A stretch of DNA of 33,892 nt, taken from Microcaldota archaeon. GTDB taxonomy: Archaea > Micrarchaeota > Micrarchaeia > Burarchaeales > JACRGF01. The notes under the pieces were generated by a model, which was given only the letters and a program-made list of their open reading frames with translations, was not told the origin of the DNA and did no database searches. The translations under genes and the position numbers were made by a program. This document shows, piece by piece, positions 14,384-21,855 of the stretch. The stretch is taken from positions 1 through 33,892 of the forward strand of contig JACRGF010000044.1 of the NCBI GenBank assembly GCA_016212395.1, read 5' to 3'. The stretch's first letter is position 1. Each line of letters opens with the position of its first letter.

Positions 14384-15127
14384 ATGCAGAATTTCTTGGA
14401 AGAAATCCTTCCGCTAGCCAAGAAAACAATTTCAACAGGCTACTACTCGAAAGAAAAAAAGAGCGGAAAAAAGAAGAAGTCGCTCGCGCAAGCAATACGC
14501 AAAGCAAAAACGCCAGTGATAGCTGAAGTAAAGCCTCGCTCTCCATCTAAAGGCGAGTTGATTGAAGGAAGAAACGCAGAAGGAATAATGAGGGAGTATG
14601 CAGCGAACGGAGCTTGCGCGATTTCTGTCTTGACTGAACCAGTGAAGTTTGGCGGGAAATTGAAATTGCTTGAAAAAGACTACGGAATTCCGCTGCTTCA
14701 GAAAGACTTTATTATTGACGAGAAGCAGATGAGCGCGAATGCAGATGCAGTGCTGTTGATTGCTGAATTCTGCAAGCTCGCAGGCGTGAATGTGAATGAA
14801 TTGGTTGAGAAAGCGCACGCGAAAGGATTGGAAGTGCTATTGGAAGTTCACTCGCTTGAAGAATTCGAGAAAGCAATGAAAACAAAAGCAGACGTGATTG
14901 GAATAAACAATAGGAACTTGGAAACTCTTGAAACAAGCATTCAAACAACAATAGACGTTTTAAAACAAGCGAAAAAGAAGGGGAAACTAGTTGTGAGCGA
15001 GAGCGGAATTTATTCCCGCGCTGACGTTGAGAAAGTGTTGAAAGCAGGAGCAGACTCTGTGCTCGTGGGAACAAGCTTGATGCAAAGCACGAAGCCTGAA
15101 GAAAAACTAAAGGAACTGGTTGGCTAA
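14384..15127 (+). CDS. trpC: Indole-3-glycerol-phosphate synthase
   Basis: 247 aa from ATG 14384, 5 nt after the upstream stop. TIM-barrel motifs of IGPS are present in order: VIAEVKPRSPSKG (catalytic Glu and Lys), SVLTEPVKFGG, LLQKDFIID (catalytic Lys), EVLLEVHSLEE (Glu), GINNRNLETLE (Asn) and VSESGIY (Ser). It closes the indole ring from CdRP in tryptophan synthesis. No other trp gene is in the window, so the pathway genes are scattered or absent. An A run after the stop (15127-15138) is the only terminator-like feature on this strand. Confidence 0.95.
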   Translation: MQNFLEEILPLAKKTISTGYYSKEKKSGKKKKSLAQAIRKAKTPVIAEVKPRSPSKGELIEGRNAEGIMREYAANGACAISVLTEPVKFGGKLKLLEKDYGIPLLQKDFIIDEKQMSANADAVLLIAEFCKLAGVNVNELVEKAHAKGLEVLLEVHSLEEFEKAMKTKADVIGINNRNLETLETSIQTTIDVLKQAKKKGKLVVSESGIYSRADVEKVLKAGADSVLVGTSLMQSTKPEEKLKELVG

Positions 15128-15254
15128 AAAAAAAAAATAAGCGCAAACAGAAAACAAAAGCGTTGAAAACAAATCTCGCACGAGTTTTGTTATTGGCTGT
15201 TCGTGGGAGAAAGCGATTATTTTTCGTTGATGTTCAGAGCAGGAGTTGTTTTTC

Positions 15255-15815
15255 TTGTGGAGAAAGCAAGTTGAGGAAGCAGCAAGGCATTTGCACACTG
15301 ATTCTACTCACGACTGGGAGCACGTGCTCAGAGTTTTGAAAACCGCGAAAAAAATAACGCGAGAGGAAGAAGGAGATGCGGAAGTAGTTGAAGCAGCTTG
15401 CTTGCTTCATGATTGCGGGTACGCTGAAGACTGGGAACAGCACGAGAAAACAAGCGCGAAAAAAACGCGGGAAATATTGAAGCAGACGAGTTTTCCTGAA
15501 GAAAAAATAAGCCTGGTAGTTTCATGCATTGAAAGCCACCGTTTCAGCGTGAAGGGAACAGACGACTCGCTTGAAGCGAAAGTACTGCGCGACGCGGACA
15601 AGCTCGACGCTATCGGGGCAGTTGGAATAGCACGGTGCTTCCTGTGGACTGGAGAACACAAAACGACTTTCCAAATTGCAGTAAGGCATTTTCACGAGAA
15701 ACTGTTGAAAGTAAAGGACTCGATGCAAACGAAAGCTGGAAAAAAAATTGCCGGGGAAAGGCACGAGTTCATGAAAAAGTTTCTTGAAGAACTGAAGAAG
15801 GAAGTAGGCGAATAA
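15255..15815 (+). CDS. HD-domain phosphohydrolase
   Basis: About 186 aa. The metal-binding series is HDWEHVLRV, then CLLHDCGYAEDW (the HD pair), ESHRF and LRDADKLDAIG, the arrangement of the YedJ/YpgQ-type HD subfamily. These hydrolyse nucleotides or related phosphates; the substrate cannot be told. TTG 15255 is preferred over TTG 15246 because AGGAG at 15241-15245 then has normal spacing; either is possible. The interval 15128-15254 shows no gene. Confidence 0.87.
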   Translation: MWRKQVEEAARHLHTDSTHDWEHVLRVLKTAKKITREEEGDAEVVEAACLLHDCGYAEDWEQHEKTSAKKTREILKQTSFPEEKISLVVSCIESHRFSVKGTDDSLEAKVLRDADKLDAIGAVGIARCFLWTGEHKTTFQIAVRHFHEKLLKVKDSMQTKAGKKIAGERHEFMKKFLEELKKEVGE

Positions 15816-15863
15816 ACAGCAAAACAATGCAAAACTGAAAACTCAAAACAGAAAACTCTTTTT

Positions 15864-15881
15864 CCCACCGGCTGCCACCCC
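15864..15881 (-). repeat. Dispersed motif GGGGTGGCAGCCGGTGGG, copy a
   Basis: On the minus strand the 18-mer is followed by AAAAAGAGTTTTC and a run of TTTTCAG/TTTTGAG units. An exact copy is at 18716-18733, and shorter or diverged versions are at 18014, 23731, about 558 and about 23655. Confidence 0.7.
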
Positions 15882-15890
15882 TCGAAAAAA

Positions 15891-15900
15891 GTTTATTAAG
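15891..15900 (+). promoter_or_regulatory. TATA-like box for the DUF763 gene
   Basis: GTTTATTAAG is centred 26 nt before ATG 15922, consistent with a leaderless transcript. Confidence 0.5.
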
Positions 15901-15921
15901 CGCGCGAATGCTTTTTTTCTC

Positions 15922-17031
15922 ATGAGAACAGGAACTGCGGACTTGCCGTTGCACGGGGGGAAAGCGCCTCCTTGGCTGTTCAAGCGAATGGTGAAACTTT
16001 CAGGAGCGATAGTTGAAGCGCTCGAGTTCGAGTACGGAGTGAACGAAGTTTTGAAGAGGCTGAGCGACCCTTACTGGTTTCAAGCATTCGCGTGCGCGAT
16101 AGGGTTTGATTGGCACTCAAGCGGGACTACCACGACTGCCTGCGGGGCTTTAAAGCTCGCGTTGAACGGGAAAGAAGAGGAGTACGGCGTGAGCGTTGGA
16201 GGCGGGAAAGGAAAAGCAAGCAGAAAAACTCCTGAAGAAATAAGGAAAGTAGGAGGAGAAGTTTTCGGGTTGAGTGAAGCAAGCGTGGAAGGATTAGTGA
16301 AAGCAAGCGTGCTTTCAGCCAAAGTGGACAACTCGTGCGTGCAAGACGACTACCAGCTCTACCACCACTGCTTGTTCTTCACTGAAAAAGGAGAATGGTG
16401 CGTGGTGCAACAAGGAATGAACGAGGAGAATAGATACGCGCGCAGGTACCACTGGCTCGGCGAGAAAGTTGAATCGTTCGTGAACGAGCCACACTCCGCC
16501 ATTTGCTGTGATGAGAGGAAGAAGCAAGCGTTGAACATGGTTGCGAGGGAAAGCAGTGAAGCGCGCAAGGCAAGCGTTGACTTGGTGAAAGACAATCCTG
16601 AACACTTGAAAAAATATTTCATGAAAGGACAGAGTTGCTTGAATGATTTTGATAGTCTGGTAATGCCAGCACACCACCCCGTGTTGCCTTGTGATTTGAG
16701 CGAGAAAGATTTTGCAGTGTTGAAGAGCGCGTACGAACTCCAGCCTGAAAATTATGAAGAGCTATTCTGCTTGAAGGGAATAGGCGCAAAGAAGATACGC
16801 GCGCTCGCGTTGTTGAGTGATTTATTGTTCGGAGTGAAAGCAAGCTGGAACGACCCAGTGAAGTATTCTTTCGCGCACGGAGGAAAAGACGGCTATCCAT
16901 ACCCAGTGGACAGGCAGGCGTACGACTATTCTATTGAAACTCTCAAGCAAGCAGTGGAAAACGCGAAACTCGGGGAAAAAGAAAAGTATGAAGCAGTGAA
17001 AAGGCTGAAGGAATGCTTGCTCGTTGTCTGA
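15922..17031 (+). CDS. DUF763 family protein
   Basis: 369 aa. The amino terminus RTGTADLPLHGGKAPPWLFKRM is the DUF763 signature, and the full expected length is present. A helix-hairpin-helix-like segment (LKGIGAKKIRALALLSDLL, about residues 285-305) suggests nucleic-acid contact. DUF763 proteins occur mainly in archaea and some thermophilic bacteria and have no proven function that I know of. It stands alone, with the toxin-antitoxin genes convergent downstream. Confidence 0.88.
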   Translation: MRTGTADLPLHGGKAPPWLFKRMVKLSGAIVEALEFEYGVNEVLKRLSDPYWFQAFACAIGFDWHSSGTTTTACGALKLALNGKEEEYGVSVGGGKGKASRKTPEEIRKVGGEVFGLSEASVEGLVKASVLSAKVDNSCVQDDYQLYHHCLFFTEKGEWCVVQQGMNEENRYARRYHWLGEKVESFVNEPHSAICCDERKKQALNMVARESSEARKASVDLVKDNPEHLKKYFMKGQSCLNDFDSLVMPAHHPVLPCDLSEKDFAVLKSAYELQPENYEELFCLKGIGAKKIRALALLSDLLFGVKASWNDPVKYSFAHGGKDGYPYPVDRQAYDYSIETLKQAVENAKLGEKEKYEAVKRLKECLLVV

Positions 17032-17047
17032 AGCTATTGGTGGCGGA

Positions 17048-17311
17048 TTAATCAGCAGAGTATTGCGCGTACCCGTCTTCCCGGTTTAAAATGTCGAACA
17101 AAATTACAGAGTTTCCTTCGACTTTGTAGATTACCATGAAGTTTTTCAAGTAAACGCGATAGTAGTTGTGAGCGTGGTGCATTCTGTGTTCGCTTGAAAT
17201 AGGGTTGGCTTGGATGTGCTCGAGCTTTTTCTCAAGCTGCAAGACAATGCTCTTGTCCAGTTTCTTGAGCCGTGCAAGAAAAAGCTTGGATGGAACAAGC
17301 GAAAACGCCAT
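17048..17311 (-). CDS. RelE/ParE-family toxin
   Basis: 87 aa, the usual toxin length. LARLKKLDKSIVLQLEKKLEHI, HNYYRVYLKNFMVIYKVEGNSVILFDILNREDGY follows the RelE/ParE fold: two helices, then a four-strand sheet with the basic RVYLK strand. RelE members cleave mRNA on the ribosome; ParE members act on gyrase; the sequence alone does not decide. Its ATG is immediately after the stop of the antitoxin gene (TGAATG), so expression is coupled. Confidence 0.87.
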   Translation of the reverse strand: MAFSLVPSKLFLARLKKLDKSIVLQLEKKLEHIQANPISSEHRMHHAHNYYRVYLKNFMVIYKVEGNSVILFDILNREDGYAQYSAD

Positions 17312-17572
17312 TCAATCACCAGACTTTTTCTTCCGCAACAAACTCTTGAGCTCGGATTCAGTGCCCAACTCAAGTTCCCCGGACTTTACGCGCCTGTCGA
17401 ACTCTTTGGCATACGCAAAGTCAGACTGCAGCTCTTCAAGCAAATGGTACTCCTTCCCCAAACCCAGCACTCCAGCGCGAATCGCTTCAGACTTAGTCTT
17501 GAAAAAACCCCGCTGAACCAACTCGCCCAAAATAGTTTCAACAACTCCACTCAAACGAACAACCGTTTCCAT
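17312..17572 (-). CDS. Ribbon-helix-helix antitoxin
   Basis: About 86 aa from ATG 17572; the earlier residues in the track lie upstream of the predicted transcript start. The amino terminus METVVRLSGVVETILGELVQRGFFKTKSEAIRAGVLGL is a CopG-like ribbon-helix-helix. The charged tail KSGELELGTESELKSLLRKKK should wrap the toxin. A TATA-like AGATATAAAA lies at 17601-17610 (plus coordinates), about 34 nt upstream. RHH antitoxins normally repress their own operon. Confidence 0.85.
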   Translation of the reverse strand: METVVRLSGVVETILGELVQRGFFKTKSEAIRAGVLGLGKEYHLLEELQSDFAYAKEFDRRVKSGELELGTESELKSLLRKKKSGD

Positions 17573-17648
17573 ACAAACACCCAGTAATTTGATACCGAAA
17601 AGATATAAAAACATTGGGTTTTGCATGGAAAGAGTATATGCACACATG

Positions 17649-17921
17649 TCAGTCTTCGTGCTCGTGCCACAACTGCCTTTTCTGGTTGATGAGTTCTTTA
17701 GCGATTTGAAGCAGTTGAGTGCTCACGCGCAACGCTTCATCAGGCGAGAGTTTTATCGCCTGCTGGCTCACGCTGTTCAGCAACCGCAAAGTAATAATTC
17801 CATCGCGCGGAAAGCCGTTGTTGAGGGAAGGAACGTCTGTTTCCAGCCTCAAAGCATTCCTGTGGTTTTCGCCTTTCTCGTCTTTCCACCAGTGAATAAT
17901 TTCCTCTTCAACCAAACTCAT
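17649..17921 (-). CDS. Small protein, unknown
   Basis: About 90 aa from the second Met (MSLVEEEIIHWWKDEKGENHRNALRLETDVPSL), chosen because CCTGGTG lies about 8 nt upstream. A TATA-like tttatatac lies near 17994-18003. It has a polar amino half and an Ala/Leu-rich helical carboxy half. I recognise no family. The neighbours are toxin-antitoxin genes, so a role in that island is possible but unsupported. Confidence 0.6.
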   Translation of the reverse strand: MSLVEEEIIHWWKDEKGENHRNALRLETDVPSLNNGFPRDGIITLRLLNSVSQQAIKLSPDEALRVSTQLLQIAKELINQKRQLWHEHED

Positions 17922-18013
17922 AGCATAACACCAGGTGAATTTCTGCACCCTTTCCCAAAACCCTCGCCTTCAAGTAAAACAAGCACCATTCCAAGTATAT
18001 AAATGAACCGAGG

Positions 18014-18031
18014 GGGGTGGCAGCCGGTGCG
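18014..18031 (+). repeat. Dispersed motif, copy b
   Basis: GGGGTGGCAGCCGGTGCG, preceded by GAGG and by a TATATAAA box about 12 nt upstream. It closely matches the element-end sequence at about 556-577 (gaggggggtgacagtcgatg), differing by three G/A or C/T changes. Confidence 0.65.
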
Positions 18032-18051
18032 CTTTTTCCTTTTTCTTTTCT

Positions 18052-18366
18052 TTAAATTAGCAGTTTTATTTCGCGTGGAGCGAGTTTTATCGTCAGAACC
18101 TTTTGGCTCAAGTCAAGCGCGTCAACAATTTCTTTCGGAATGCGCACAGAATAAGAGTTTCCGATTTTAGTCACTTTCGCAGTCAGTTTTTCTCTCTCGC
18201 TTTTCTTCATCAGCAAAAGCCATTCGGCGTCCGCAGGGTGCAGGTATTCCTCCCCGCACTTGCACTTCCACCCGCGGATTTCAGCCCCGTCTATGCGCAG
18301 CTTCGCAGGCGTAGCGAAACGAGTGCACCTGACGCATTTGAGGTTATCTTCTTCAAACTTTTTCAT
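18052..18366 (-). CDS. Zinc-finger/AbrB-type protein, probable antitoxin
   Basis: 104 aa. The amino half has a CxxC...CxC cluster (CVRCTRFATPAKL, GWKCKCGEEYLHPADAEWLL) that probably binds zinc. The carboxy half KVTKIGNSYSVRIPKEIVDALDL is a SpoVT-AbrB swapped-hairpin DNA-binding domain. Its start overlaps the stop of the upstream gene by 4 nt, the layout of a toxin-antitoxin or co-regulated pair. AbrB antitoxins usually autorepress. Confidence 0.82.
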   Translation of the reverse strand: MKKFEEDNLKCVRCTRFATPAKLRIDGAEIRGWKCKCGEEYLHPADAEWLLLMKKSEREKLTAKVTKIGNSYSVRIPKEIVDALDLSQKVLTIKLAPREIKLLI

Positions 18367-18668
18367 CTCTTCACTCTCGCGACGTGAATGACCACGAAAA
18401 CGTTCTGCTTCGTACTCTCTTGGAATGACTCGGCCACGACGACTTTGAGCGTTTCGCTTCCAGCATCAAGGCACTTTTCGAAAACGCCTTCAACGCGCTT
18501 TCTCGGAAAATCGCGCCCCTCCTCCAAAACTTTCAACACATCCTCCAGACCCAAACCCAAATCCATTAATTCTCCGTAAGCAGATTTTGTTGGAATAAGA
18601 CGCTTGCCTTTCCACGCAGGAAAACAATCAAATTGTATAAACTTGAGTATAAACAGGTTAATAAACAT
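18363..18668 (-). CDS. Probable DUF4258-like toxin partner
   Basis: 101 aa. The order helix (YGELMDLGLGLEDVLKVLEEG) then strands (GVFEKCLDAGSETLKVVVAESF, NVFVVIHVARVKR) resembles DUF4258/BrnT-type small RNases. It overlaps the zinc-finger/AbrB gene by 4 nt, and the two probably form a toxin-antitoxin unit with the toxin first. Start ATG 18668 is the longest choice; TATA-like sequence within the first codons leaves the true start uncertain. Family call is by pattern only. Confidence 0.6.
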   Translation of the reverse strand: MFINLFILKFIQFDCFPAWKGKRLIPTKSAYGELMDLGLGLEDVLKVLEEGRDFPRKRVEGVFEKCLDAGSETLKVVVAESFQESTKQNVFVVIHVARVKR

Positions 18669-18715
18669 TCACATCATCAGAAAAAAGTGGAAGCTGCTGC
18701 TTAAAAAGAAAGGCA

Positions 18716-18733
18716 GGGGTGGCAGCCGGTGGG
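18716..18733 (+). repeat. Dispersed motif, copy c
   Basis: GGGGTGGCAGCCGGTGGG, identical over 18 nt to copy a and likewise followed by AAAAA and then TTTCAGTTT-type units (18741-18775). Confidence 0.7.
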
Positions 18734-18833
18734 AAAAAACGTTTTCGGTCTTCAGTTTACAGTTTTCAGTCTTGAGTCTTGATAGTGGCAGCGGGAAAAA
18801 AGAATTTTTATTGTTTGCGCGAGAAGGTTGCTT

Positions 18834-19289
18834 ATGCAGTGCCCTTATTGTTCGAGCGCGGACTTGAAGGTTTTGGACTCGCGTGATGTTGAAGAAACTA
18901 ATTCCGTGCGCAGGAGGCGCGAGTGCGACAAATGCGGAAAGCGTTTTACCACTTACGAGCGCGTTGAAGAAGTTGAAGTGTGGGTAGTGAAAAAAAACGG
19001 CACTCGGCAAAGGTTTGACAGGGCGAAACTGCGAGGCGGGATAGAAAAATCCTGCGAGAAAACAAGCGTTCCCCACGAAAAAATAGAGCAAATCGTCGAG
19101 GAAGTGGAGAGGGAACTGCGCGCGAAAGAAAAAACTGAAGTGAAAAGCAAGGAAATAGGCGAAATGGTGATGGGAAAACTCGCTTCAGTCGACAAAGTCG
19201 CGTACATCAGGTTTGCTTCAGTCTACCGCTCGTTCGCAGACGTCAGCTCGTTCAAAAAAGAACTCGAAAAGTTATTAAAGAAAAAGTGA
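18834..19289 (+). CDS. nrdR: Ribonucleotide reductase repressor NrdR
   Basis: About 151 aa from ATG 18834, the standard length. Zinc ribbon CPYCSSADLKVLDSRDV ... RRRRECDKCGKRFTTYERVE, then the ATP-cone (WVVKKNGTRQRFDRAKLRGGIEKSCEK ... VAYIRFASVYRSFADV). NrdR senses ATP/dATP and represses RNR genes. It is mainly bacterial, so its presence here is notable. Its likely target, nrdJ, lies 4.5 kb downstream. The stop overlaps the GTG start of the next gene by 4 nt. Confidence 0.95.
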   Translation: MQCPYCSSADLKVLDSRDVEETNSVRRRRECDKCGKRFTTYERVEEVEVWVVKKNGTRQRFDRAKLRGGIEKSCEKTSVPHEKIEQIVEEVERELRAKEKTEVKSKEIGEMVMGKLASVDKVAYIRFASVYRSFADVSSFKKELEKLLKKK

Positions 19290-21397
19290 GTAGTAACTCC
19301 AAGCAAAAAACCAAGGGAGTTGAACGAAAAGTGGGAGGAGAACTAGCAACAGTGAGCGCAAAGCACGTGCAAACAACTCGACCCACGCGACAAGCCGCGC
19401 TTCCTCAACAAATGCAACAACCATTAGCAGAAGCAAGAGCAACGCAAACAGAACACGCACTTCAACTCGAACCAACAGCAAGCACAGGAACACGCGAAAC
19501 GCCTGGCGCGCAAACCCAGCAGGCAGCATCAGAAGAATTCAAAGCTAAAGCACTAGAAGCAGCAGAAAAAAACCCTGCTTTTGAAGACAGTGAAAAACTC
19601 GAGAGGGCAGTCAGGCACGCGGAACGCGCTGTGAATTACTACGACATTGAAAAAGTACTTGAAGAACTGGAAAAAGGAACTTTAGCAGGCATTGCGGCAA
19701 AAGCAAGAGTAAGCACAATGCACGAAAGAACCAATAAAGGCAAGAAGAGGATATCAAAAAAAGAATTCGAGCAACAAGCACGCGAACTGGCTGAAAACAA
19801 CCCTGACTTGAAAGGCGACGAGGAGAGGATAAGCAGGGCGTTGGATTACGCGAGGGAAATCGCCGAAGCAACAGGCAATCGGAAAGCGCTTGAAGCATTA
19901 AGCAAAACGCTCCAGCAAATAGGCGCGGTTGCAGGAGCAGCGCGCACGAACAAGCGAGGCTATTATCGTGAAAAACATTACGGCTTGCGTGAAATCCTTG
20001 AGTTCAAGCCAGGATTTTCGCCTGAAGAATACGAAGAAGCAAGGAGATTGCTCGAGTATCTTGAATTGAATTACCCAGAGGAAGCGAACGGGGAAGCGTT
20101 AGAGGTTTTGAGAGCGTGTGAAACGCTTGCAGAATTCCGGCTTGCAGTCAAGGAAGAGCTTGGCGCGAGAGAAAGCAGAGTGCAAGCAGGGGACGCGGGA
20201 GTGGAAGCAAAACAACGCACGTGGAGGGAACGGACAGGGCGCGTGTTGTTCGACCTGGTGCAAGCAAAGTTTGGAATGCACGCGAAAGGAATTTACGCTG
20301 CAAAAAGCGCGCTGGAGAACACGGTGAACGCGTGCAACGGGAACTGGAAACAGCTTGAGGCAGTGTTCGAGCTTGTTGACGAAGCGCGCGGGCCGTACTC
20401 GCTCATGTACAAGCTGAACGAAATGCCGGGCGGAAGCCAAGCGCTTGAAGAACACGAGCCAGCAAAGCGAGGCAAAGCACTGCAAGGCGACGAGGCAAGC
20501 GGTTCGCTGGAAACTGGTGAGAAAGCATTCTTGATTCGCACCCTGCGCCTTTCGAGAGAAGAAGCGAAAGAATTTGCTGAAGGCGACGAGGAAGCGAAGA
20601 GAACTGTTTTTAAGAGGCTGGAGCGAATGCGTTCAAGCGCTGCAGGAGACTCGAAAGCGCTGGAATGCATTGCCTTGCTTAAAGAAAGGTTTTCAATCGG
20701 AAGGCACAAAACAATCACTCGACTGGCTCGAGAAAGAAAAATACGAGTCCATGAAGCGAACCGCTTGCTTTCACTCACAGTTTACTACTTGCAGGATTAC
20801 AAGCTGAACGAAGAAGGAGAAGAACGAAAATTCAAGCAGACAGACAAAGCAATGGACATACTCGCGAAACTCATTAAAGAAGAAAGAAAAGCGCAGAGAG
20901 CGAAAGGAGGCCGAAGCAGATGCTTCGCCACTGACAAGGCGACGACTGGAAAAAACCATCCTGTGAGAAGGCTTGGCAGATGGGGCAGAGTGAGAACGGA
21001 ATATGAAGAAGGGAGAGATGAAAATGGGCGGAGGGAACTCGGTGCGAAAACGCCGAGGCAACAAGCACGCGCGAGAACGCCAGTACAAACTTTGACAAGC
21101 AGGCGACAACCTCCAACAACTGCACAACAACCGCAAGTGCAACAACAAGCAGAAGTTCAACCACTCGCTCAACAAACAAAATCTGCACAACAACCTGCAA
21201 CAACACGCGACCACGCGCAAGCTAATGCACAACAACAAGCAGAACGGGAACCTGAAGAACTCGCGACAGCTGCACTGCAACCACTTGTACAACAACAAGC
21301 AGAACGAGAACAACCAACAGCAGAAGCAACTGACGCGCGACAACCAACACGTGAAACGCAAGGCGAACGCAGAACACTGCATACGCAGGCACTGTAG
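19286..21397 (+). CDS. Long repeat-containing helical protein, unknown; probably 5' part of a broken gene
   Basis: 703 aa, starting with GTG 19286 inside the nrdR stop (GTGA), so translation is coupled to nrdR. Residues 1-85 are Gln/Thr/Ala-rich. Then come two related units of about 62 aa: EEFKAKALEAAEKNPAFEDSEK..GIAAKARVS and KEFEQQARELAENNPDLKGDEE..GAVAGAART. A helical domain with HTH-like stretches follows (ITRLARERKIRVHEANRLLSL). The tail is low complexity with repeated QQQAERE and EREPEELA. The frame stops at 21397, but the same composition continues in another frame, so the gene looks frameshifted. No family recognised; a DNA- or RNA-binding regulator is possible. Confidence 0.65.
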   Translation: MSSNSKQKTKGVERKVGGELATVSAKHVQTTRPTRQAALPQQMQQPLAEARATQTEHALQLEPTASTGTRETPGAQTQQAASEEFKAKALEAAEKNPAFEDSEKLERAVRHAERAVNYYDIEKVLEELEKGTLAGIAAKARVSTMHERTNKGKKRISKKEFEQQARELAENNPDLKGDEERISRALDYAREIAEATGNRKALEALSKTLQQIGAVAGAARTNKRGYYREKHYGLREILEFKPGFSPEEYEEARRLLEYLELNYPEEANGEALEVLRACETLAEFRLAVKEELGARESRVQAGDAGVEAKQRTWRERTGRVLFDLVQAKFGMHAKGIYAAKSALENTVNACNGNWKQLEAVFELVDEARGPYSLMYKLNEMPGGSQALEEHEPAKRGKALQGDEASGSLETGEKAFLIRTLRLSREEAKEFAEGDEEAKRTVFKRLERMRSSAAGDSKALECIALLKERFSIGRHKTITRLARERKIRVHEANRLLSLTVYYLQDYKLNEEGEERKFKQTDKAMDILAKLIKEERKAQRAKGGRSRCFATDKATTGKNHPVRRLGRWGRVRTEYEEGRDENGRRELGAKTPRQQARARTPVQTLTSRRQPPTTAQQPQVQQQAEVQPLAQQTKSAQQPATTRDHAQANAQQQAEREPEELATAALQPLVQQQAEREQPTAEATDARQPTRETQGERRTLHTQAL

Positions 21398-21855
21398 TAA
21401 GAAGAACAGTTGCAACTGCACAATCAGCAACACTCGAACAACCAACTGCAGAAACAACGCAAGCGCGACTTCCAGCTCAACGCGAAAGCGCGCAGCCAGA
21501 ACAAGAGCCAACAAAAACCAGAGTAGAACCACAAGCACAACCTCGAGCAGAACGAGAACCTGAAGAACTCGCGCAAGGGGGTATAGCACATGCAGCACTT
21601 CAAACAGCAGAGTTGCATGAACGCGCGCCAGTTGCAGTTGAAGCAGAACCTGCAATCCAGGCACGAGTTGGAGCAGAAGCAGCGTTGGTAGCTGTTGCGC
21701 CAGTTGAGTTGGAAGCACAATGGGTAGAAGCATTTATGCGAGAAGCAGCGCGAACGCTGAAAGCTAAAGGGATGGCTGGATACAAGCTGATGGAAGCGCT
21801 ATGCGTGGCTGGACAATTGCTGAAATTACAGGAACGAAAAAATCGCTTGAAGTAG
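21334..21855 (+). pseudogene. Out-of-frame continuation of the repeat-containing gene
   Basis: Frame 1 is open from 21334 to the stop at 21855. It encodes VATAQSATLEQPTAETTQA..EREPEELAQGGIA.. and then AQWVEAFMREAARTLKAKGMAGYKLMEAL. The EREPEELA block matches one in the previous frame (near-identical DNA at about 21238-21266 and 21545-21572). The first shift must lie between 21334 and 21397 and the second between 21768 and 21855. The track reports only the part from ATG 21613. Confidence 0.6.

Noticed and set aside
20771-21733. 320-aa Leu/Val/Cys-rich minus-strand ORF
   Set aside because: Antisense of the Gln/Ala-rich repeat tract, which gives Leu/Cys runs; not a membrane protein.
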